Below are positions 58,935 through 64,000 of a stretch of 64,000 nt of DNA, piece by piece. The stretch covers positions 248,001 to 312,000 of the forward strand of contig NZ_SOYS01000004.1 in assembly GCF_011808225.1 (NCBI RefSeq). Direction: 5' to 3'. The notes beneath the pieces were generated by a model that did no database searches, was not told the DNA's origin, and saw nothing but the letters and a program-made list of their open reading frames with translations. Within the stretch, counting starts at the first letter, position 1. The number at the start of each line of letters is the position of its first letter. Both the position numbers and the translations under genes were made by a program. This DNA is from Cedecea colo. GTDB lineage: Bacteria > Pseudomonadota > Gammaproteobacteria > Enterobacterales > Enterobacteriaceae.

Positions 58935-59030
58935 AGTAACAACACAGCGCTGGCTGTCGGCATTTCAGCACTGTACCTATCCGACCGCACAGCAAACGTT
59001 AAGCCCGCCATTCACGCCCAGGATAGAAAT

Positions 59031-60218
59031 ATGAAAACAGTTAATGAACTGATTACGGATATCAACAAACTCAACTCTTATCTCAGCGAGAAAGATTTCC
59101 TGCTGACATGGGAGCAATCTCCGGATGAGCTGAAGCAGGTTCTGGATGTTGCGGCCGCCCTGAAAATGCTACGTGCTGAAAATATTGCCACGAAAGTGTT
59201 TAACAGCGGGCTGGGCATCTCTGTTTTCCGCGATAACTCAACCCGTACTCGCTTCTCCTACGCCTCCGCGCTGAACCTGTTAGGCCTTGCCCAGCAGGAC
59301 CTCGATGAAGGTAAATCGCAGATTGCTCACGGAGAAACGGTGCGTGAAACCGCCAATATGATCTCCTTTTGCGCCGACGCTATCGGTATCCGCGATGACA
59401 TGTATCTCGGCGCCGGTAACGCCTATATGCGTGAAGTGGGTGATGCCCTGGATGATGGCTATAAGCAGGGCGTGCTGCCGCAGCGTCCGGCGCTGATCAA
59501 CCTGCAGTGTGATATTGACCACCCGACCCAGGCGATGGCCGACCTGGCCTGGCTGCGCGAGCACTTCGGTTCGCTGGAAAACCTGAAAGGCAAGAAAATT
59601 GCCATGACCTGGGCCTACTCGCCGAGCTACGGTAAACCCCTCTCTGTACCGCAGGGCATCATCGGTCTGATGACGCGTTTTGGTATGGACGTAACGCTCG
59701 CGCATCCGGAAGGCTATGACCTGATCCCTGATGTTATCGAAGTGGCAAAAAATAACGCTAACGCGTCCGGCGGCAGCTTCCGCCAGGTTACCAGCATGGA
59801 AGAAGCCTTCAAAGACGCCGACATTGTCTATCCGAAGTCCTGGGCGCCGTACAAAGTGATGGAGCAACGTACCGAATTGCTGCGCGCTAATGACCGCGAC
59901 GGACTTGCCGCGCTGGAAAAAGCGTGCCTGGCGCAAAACGCCAAACATAAAGACTGGCACTGCACCGAAGAGATGATGAAGCACACCCGTAACGGCGAGG
60001 CGCTGTATATGCACTGCCTGCCCGCTGACATCACCGGTGTCTCCTGTAAAGAGGGGGAAGTGACCAAAGAGGTATTCGAAAAATACCGCATTGCCACTTA
60101 CAAAGAAGCGAGCTGGAAACCGTACATCATCGCCGCAATGATCGTGTGCCGCAAATTCGTCACCCCAGGCCAGACGCTGGAGCAACTCCTTAAAGAAGCG
60201 CAAAAACGCATCAAATAA
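59031..60218 (+). CDS. ygeW: YgeW, knotted carbamoyltransferase-family protein
   Basis: 395 residues (E. coli 396). Its carbamoyl-phosphate loop is FRDNSTRTRFSYAS (S70-T-R-T73), with HPTQAMADLAWLREHFG and HCLPADITGVSC later. The family is a trimeric transcarbamylase of unusual substrate specificity that is not ornithine or aspartate. Clusters with ygeX, ygeY and hyuA have been tied to anaerobic purine breakdown. It is the first gene of the operon; no strong ribosome site, but the N-terminus matches. Confidence 0.94.
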   Translation: MKTVNELITDINKLNSYLSEKDFLLTWEQSPDELKQVLDVAAALKMLRAENIATKVFNSGLGISVFRDNSTRTRFSYASALNLLGLAQQDLDEGKSQIAHGETVRETANMISFCADAIGIRDDMYLGAGNAYMREVGDALDDGYKQGVLPQRPALINLQCDIDHPTQAMADLAWLREHFGSLENLKGKKIAMTWAYSPSYGKPLSVPQGIIGLMTRFGMDVTLAHPEGYDLIPDVIEVAKNNANASGGSFRQVTSMEEAFKDADIVYPKSWAPYKVMEQRTELLRANDRDGLAALEKACLAQNAKHKDWHCTEEMMKHTRNGEALYMHCLPADITGVSCKEGEVTKEVFEKYRIATYKEASWKPYIIAAMIVCRKFVTPGQTLEQLLKEAQKRIK

Positions 60219-60281
60219 TCTACCCCGGTCTGGCCTGCGGGCCAGCCTCATCCTTTCGCCATAAAAGAATAAGGATCGATT

Positions 60282-61481
60282 ATGTCTGCTTTCTCACTGA
60301 AAATGGATATTGCCGAAAACCGCTTTTTCAACGGGGAGAACTCACCGCTGTTTTCCCGCCAGCAGGCGCAGCAGGCGCGTCACTTCCATCAAAAAATCGC
60401 CGGATACCAACCCACACCGCTGGTTGCTATGAACGAACTGGCCGCCCTGTTCGGCGTGCACAAAATTCTGGTTAAAGACGAGTCTCAGCGCTTTGGCCTT
60501 AACGCATTCAAAATGCTGGGCGGCGCTTACGCCATCGCGCGGCTGCTTTGCGAAAAATACCAGCTAGATATCAACGAATTCTCATTCGAAACGCTGAAAT
60601 CCAGCATTAAAGAGAAGATGACTTTTGCCACCACGACCGATGGCAACCACGGCCGGGGCATTGCGTGGGCCGCCCAGAAGCTGGGACAAAACGCCGTTAT
60701 TTATATGCCGAAAGGTTCGGCGCAGGAGCGCGTGGATGCCATTTTGCGTCTCGGGGCTGAATGTATCGTCACCGACATGAACTACGACGATACCGTCCGC
60801 TTCACCATGCAAACCGCGCAGGAAAAAGGGTGGGAAGTGGTTCAGGATACCGCCTGGGAGGGCTACACCAAAATCCCCACCTGGATTATGCAAGGCTACG
60901 CCACCCTTGCGGATGAGGCCGTCGAACAGATGGCTGCCATGGGGATAGCCCGCCCGACTCACGTCTTTTTGCAGGCGGGCGTCGGCGCCATGGCGGGCGG
61001 CGTGCTGGGCTATCTGGCGGACGTTTACGGCGCCAGAAACCTGCATTCGGCGATCGTTGAGCCAGAACTGGCAGACTGCATCTATCGCTCGGGTGTAAAG
61101 GGAAAAATCGTCAACGTCGGCGGCAGCATGGCCACCATTATGGCGGGACTCGCCTGCGGAGAACCCAACCCGCTGGGCTGGGACATTCTGCGCAACTGCG
61201 CCACCCAGTTTATCTCCTGCCAGGACGCTGTTGCCGCGCTGGGTATGCGTGTGCTGGGTAACCCGCCCGGTAACGATCCACGCGTTATTTCCGGCGAATC
61301 CGGCGCGGTCGGCCTCGGCGTGCTTGCCGCCGTTTATTTCCATCCGCAGCGCGAAGCGCTAATGCACAAGCTGAAACTCGACGGCCACTCCGTCGTGCTG
61401 ACGATCAGCACCGAAGGCGATACCGATATTCAGCATTACCGGGAAGTGGTCTGGGAAGGCAAACACCCGGCAGCACGGTGA
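60282..61481 (+). CDS. ygeX: YgeX, 2,3-diaminopropionate ammonia-lyase
   Basis: 399 residues (E. coli 398). It is a fold-type II PLP enzyme: Lys77 in FGLNAFKMLGGAYA forms the Schiff base, TTDGNHGRGIAWAA and the VGGSMATIMAGLACGE loop hold the cofactor phosphate and substrate, with GNPPGNDPRVISGESGAVGL later. It converts 2,3-diaminopropionate to pyruvate and ammonia. It follows ygeW by 63 bases. Confidence 0.95.
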   Translation: MSAFSLKMDIAENRFFNGENSPLFSRQQAQQARHFHQKIAGYQPTPLVAMNELAALFGVHKILVKDESQRFGLNAFKMLGGAYAIARLLCEKYQLDINEFSFETLKSSIKEKMTFATTTDGNHGRGIAWAAQKLGQNAVIYMPKGSAQERVDAILRLGAECIVTDMNYDDTVRFTMQTAQEKGWEVVQDTAWEGYTKIPTWIMQGYATLADEAVEQMAAMGIARPTHVFLQAGVGAMAGGVLGYLADVYGARNLHSAIVEPELADCIYRSGVKGKIVNVGGSMATIMAGLACGEPNPLGWDILRNCATQFISCQDAVAALGMRVLGNPPGNDPRVISGESGAVGLGVLAAVYFHPQREALMHKLKLDGHSVVLTISTEGDTDIQHYREVVWEGKHPAAR

Positions 61482-61547
61482 CGGACAACAGGCCGTATTA
61501 CATTCCTCCCGCCACGCGGGAAACACGAAGGACTGGAGAAAAGATCC

Positions 61548-62759
61548 ATGGCTAAGAACATCCCTTTCAAACAGATTGTTGAAAAAGCACAACGCTATCA
61601 GAATGATATGACGCGCTTCCTGCGCGATATGATCGCCATTCCCAGCGAGAGCTGCGATGAGAAGCGCGTCATCCATCGTATTAAAGAAGAGATGGAGAAG
61701 GTCGGGTTCGACAAAGTGGACATTGACCCGATGGGCAACGTGCTCGGCTATATCGGACACGGACCGCGACTGGTGGCGATGGATGCACACATTGATACCG
61801 TTGGTATTGGCAATATCAAGAACTGGAACTTCGACCCGTACGAGGGAATGGAGACGGATGAGCTGATCGGCGGGCGCGGCGCATCTGACCAGGAAGGCGG
61901 CATGGCGGCAATGGTTTACGCAGGCAAAATCATCAAGGACCTGGGGCTGGAAGATGAATATACGCTGCTGGTGACCGGCACCGTTCAGGAAGAGGATTGC
62001 GACGGCCTGTGCTGGCAGTACATTATCGAGCAGTCCGGCATTCGCCCTGAATTTGTGGTCAGCACCGAACCGACAGACTGCCAGATCTACCGCGGCCAAC
62101 GTGGACGTATGGAGATCCGCGTCGAAGTCCAGGGCGTTAGCTGTCACGGCTCTGCGCCCGAGCGCGGCGATAACGCGATTTTCAAAATGGCCCCGGTCCT
62201 GACCGAGCTGGAACAACTTTCGCAGAAACTGGGTTATGACGCGTTTCTGGGCAAAGGCACCCTGACCGTTTCCGAGATTTTCTTCACCTCACCTAGCCGC
62301 TGCGCGGTGGCGGATAGCTGCGCGGTCTCTATCGATCGCCGTCTGACCTGGGGCGAAACCTGGGAAGGGGCACTGGAAGAGATCCGCGCCCTGCCTGCGG
62401 TGCAAAAAGCGAATGCCGTGGTCTCTATGTATAACTATGAGCGCCCGTCATGGACCGGCCTGGTCTACCCGACCGAGTGCTATTTCCCGACCTGGAAAGT
62501 GGAAGAGAACCACTTTACCGTCCGCGCCCTGAGCAATGCCTATGAAGGCCTGTTTGGACAGGCGCCGGTCGTGGATAAATGGACCTTCTCCACCAACGGT
62601 GTCTCCATCATGGGCCGTCACGGTATTCCGGTTATCGGCTTTGGCCCTGGTAAAGAGCCAGAAGCCCACGCGCCAAACGAAAAAACCTGGAAATCCCATC
62701 TGGTGACCTGCGCCGCGATGTATGCGGCCATCCCGCTGAGCTGGCTGGCAACGGAGTAA
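61548..62759 (+). CDS. ygeY: YgeY, M20-family metallohydrolase
   Basis: 403 residues, the E. coli length. M20 metal motifs are [37 protein letters not shown] (catalytic glutamate), STEPTD, and the C-terminal [15 protein letters not shown]. The dimerisation domain contains [17 protein letters not shown]. It probably cleaves an amide or carbamoyl bond in the same purine-linked pathway; the substrate is not established by sequence. It follows ygeX by 66 bases. Confidence 0.94.
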   Translation: MAKNIPFKQIVEKAQRYQNDMTRFLRDMIAIPSESCDEKRVIHRIKEEMEKVGFDKVDIDPMGNVLGYIGHGPRLVAMDAHIDTVGIGNIKNWNFDPYEGMETDELIGGRGASDQEGGMAAMVYAGKIIKDLGLEDEYTLLVTGTVQEEDCDGLCWQYIIEQSGIRPEFVVSTEPTDCQIYRGQRGRMEIRVEVQGVSCHGSAPERGDNAIFKMAPVLTELEQLSQKLGYDAFLGKGTLTVSEIFFTSPSRCAVADSCAVSIDRRLTWGETWEGALEEIRALPAVQKANAVVSMYNYERPSWTGLVYPTECYFPTWKVEENHFTVRALSNAYEGLFGQAPVVDKWTFSTNGVSIMGRHGIPVIGFGPGKEPEAHAPNEKTWKSHLVTCAAMYAAIPLSWLATE

Positions 62760-62806
62760 TCCATGATATTTTCCGCCGCGCTCAGCGGCGGGATTCTGAG
62801 GTTTCT

Positions 62807-64000
62807 ATGCGTGTACTGATCAAAAATGGCCTCGTCGTTAACGCCGACGGACAGATGAAACAGGACCTGCTGATCGAAGATGGCCTCGTCAGGCACCTTG
62901 CCGACGCCATTGAGGTTGAGCAACCCTGTGAAGTGATCGACGCCGAAGGTTGCTACGTTATGCCCGGCGGCGTTGATGTTCATACCCACTTTAATATTGA
63001 TACCGGCCTCGCCCGCAGTTGCGATGATTTTTTTACGGGCACCCGCGCTGCCGCCTGCGGCGGAACCACCACCATCGTCGATCATATGGGCTTCGGCCCG
63101 CCCGGCTGTCATCTGCGCCACCAGCTAGAGGTTTATCACGGCTACGCCGCCTATAAAGCGGTTATTGACTACAGCTTCCACGGCGTGATTCAGCACGTAA
63201 ACCACGGCGTTCTCGATGAGATCCCTCTCATGGTTGAGGCGGGAATCAGCAGCTTTAAACTCTACCTGACCTACCAGTACAAACTTAATGACGGCGACAT
63301 ACTCCAGGCCATGCGCCACCTGCATCGCGCCGGGGCGCTGACCACCGTACACCCGGAGAATGATGCCGTCATCGCCCAGCGGCGGGCGGAGTTTATCAGC
63401 GCCGGTAAGACCGCTCCGCGCTACCACGCCCTGAGCCGTCCACTGGAGTGCGAGGCGGAAGCCATTGCCAGGATGATTAACCTCGCCAAACTGGCCGGAA
63501 ATGCGCCGCTTTATATCGTTCATCTCTCTAACGGCCTCGGGCTGGATTACCTGCGCCTCGCTAAGGCCCGCCATCAGCCGGTATGGGTGGAAACGTGTCC
63601 GCAATATTTACTGCTCGACGACCGCTGCTATGAACGTGAGGATGCGCTGAAGTACTTGCTCAGCCCGCCGCTGCGTAACGCCAGCAATAACGACGCCCTG
63701 TGGTGCGGTATTAGCGACGGTTCGATTGATACGGTGGCCACCGACCACTGCACTTTCTCCATGGCCCAGCGCCAGCAGATCTCCGGGGGAGACTTTAGCC
63801 GCTGCCCGAACGGCCTGCCGGGCGTTGAGAACCGTCTGCTGCTGCTGTTCTCTCACGGGGTAATGAGCGGACGCATTTCGCCCGAACGCTTCGTGGCGCT
63901 GACCAGCGCGAATCCGGCGAAACTGTTCGGCCTCTGGCCGCAAAAAGGCGTGCTGGCACCGGGGGCCGATGGCGACGTGGCGATCATCGATCCTAAGCGC
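62807..64000 (+). CDS. hyuA: HyuA, D-phenylhydantoinase (3' end beyond window)
   Basis: 398 codons without a stop; E. coli HyuA has 461. ATG 62807 has GAGG upstream. It is a cyclic amidohydrolase: GGVDVHTHF gives metal histidines 59 and 61, Lys151 in SSFKLYLTY is the carboxylated lysine, with IVHLSNG and ATDHCTFS (metal aspartate) later. It hydrolyses D-hydantoins or related ring amides. It continues the ygeW-ygeX-ygeY operon. Confidence 0.94.
   Translation, partial: MRVLIKNGLVVNADGQMKQDLLIEDGLVRHLADAIEVEQPCEVIDAEGCYVMPGGVDVHTHFNIDTGLARSCDDFFTGTRAAACGGTTTIVDHMGFGPPGCHLRHQLEVYHGYAAYKAVIDYSFHGVIQHVNHGVLDEIPLMVEAGISSFKLYLTYQYKLNDGDILQAMRHLHRAGALTTVHPENDAVIAQRRAEFISAGKTAPRYHALSRPLECEAEAIARMINLAKLAGNAPLYIVHLSNGLGLDYLRLAKARHQPVWVETCPQYLLLDDRCYEREDALKYLLSPPLRNASNNDALWCGISDGSIDTVATDHCTFSMAQRQQISGGDFSRCPNGLPGVENRLLLLFSHGVMSGRISPERFVALTSANPAKLFGLWPQKGVLAPGADGDVAIIDPKR

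Larger units (their letters stand above)
58544..59030. other. Divergent control region, ygeV / ygeW
   Basis: 487 bases without a gene. It contains the inverted repeat at 58712-58738 and a possible -24/-12 element at 58919-58934. The middle is AT-rich. Confidence 0.6.

Overview
The window is chromosomal DNA from a member of the Enterobacteriaceae that is not Escherichia coli. Almost every protein resembles an enteric relative (FhuF, YjjPB, YjjA, NepI, TauABCD, UxuAB, UidABC, YgeVWXY). The type 1 fimbrial locus is of the Salmonella kind, with FimZ/FimY/FimW regulators instead of FimB/FimE, and a Salmonella-style glucoselysine operon is present. The genus cannot be fixed from the sequence. About 59 protein genes, remnants or partial genes fill the window. 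I saw no rRNA, tRNA, CRISPR array, insertion sequence or phage.

Layout. 1-1618: AT-rich colicin locus with the end of an immunity gene and, convergent to it, a pore-forming colicin split by a frameshift in an A6 run. 2037-2825: fhuF with a Fur box. 2865-4530: EIIB-EIIC of a lactose/cellobiose-type PTS behind a double LacI-type operator. 4741-7990: YbaK-type deacylase, yjjP-yjjB, a TetR regulator and yjjA; dnaT-dnaC, which lie between yjjB and yjjA in E. coli, are absent here. 8029-15542: gfrFEDCBA plus regulator gfrR, with a sigma-54 promoter. 15672-19636: kdgT-dtnK-pdxA2-deoR (threonate-type) operon. 19854-24918: cdh, then a LysR regulator divergent from adenine deaminase and a purine permease. 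25493-34325: fimW, fimY, fimZ facing fimA-(fimI remnant)-fimC-fimD-fimH-fimF. 34702-35886: nepI. 36246-40049: rtcB-rlaP (RNA repair) divergent from rtcR, with no rtcA. 40056-43484: tauABCD. 43781-56390: a compact glucuronide/glucuronate island (uxuA-uxuB-uxaC, uxuR, an ExuT-type transporter, uidABC, uidR). 56576-56733: remnant of an IclR-family gene. 56753-64000: ygeV divergent from ygeW-ygeX-ygeY-hyuA, the last cut by the window end.

How the genes work together. The window is mostly a series of catabolic modules, each with its transporter, enzymes and regulator. The glucuronide island covers the route from outer-membrane entry (UidC) and uptake (UidB) through hydrolysis (UidA), isomerisation (UxaC), reduction (UxuB) and dehydration (UxuA). 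TTGGT-NN-ACCAA operator-like sites sit in both of its divergent control regions. Three sigma-54 activators (GfrR, RtcR, YgeV) lie close to probable -24/-12 promoters of their target operons. Purine functions recur: adenine deaminase with an NCS2 permease, NepI, and the ygeW-hyuA group.

Most worth a second look: the split chromosomal colicin, the RtcA-less rtcB-rlaP operon with CARF-containing RtcR, the double LacI-type operator with no regulator nearby, the decayed fimI and IclR genes, and the missing dnaTC block.
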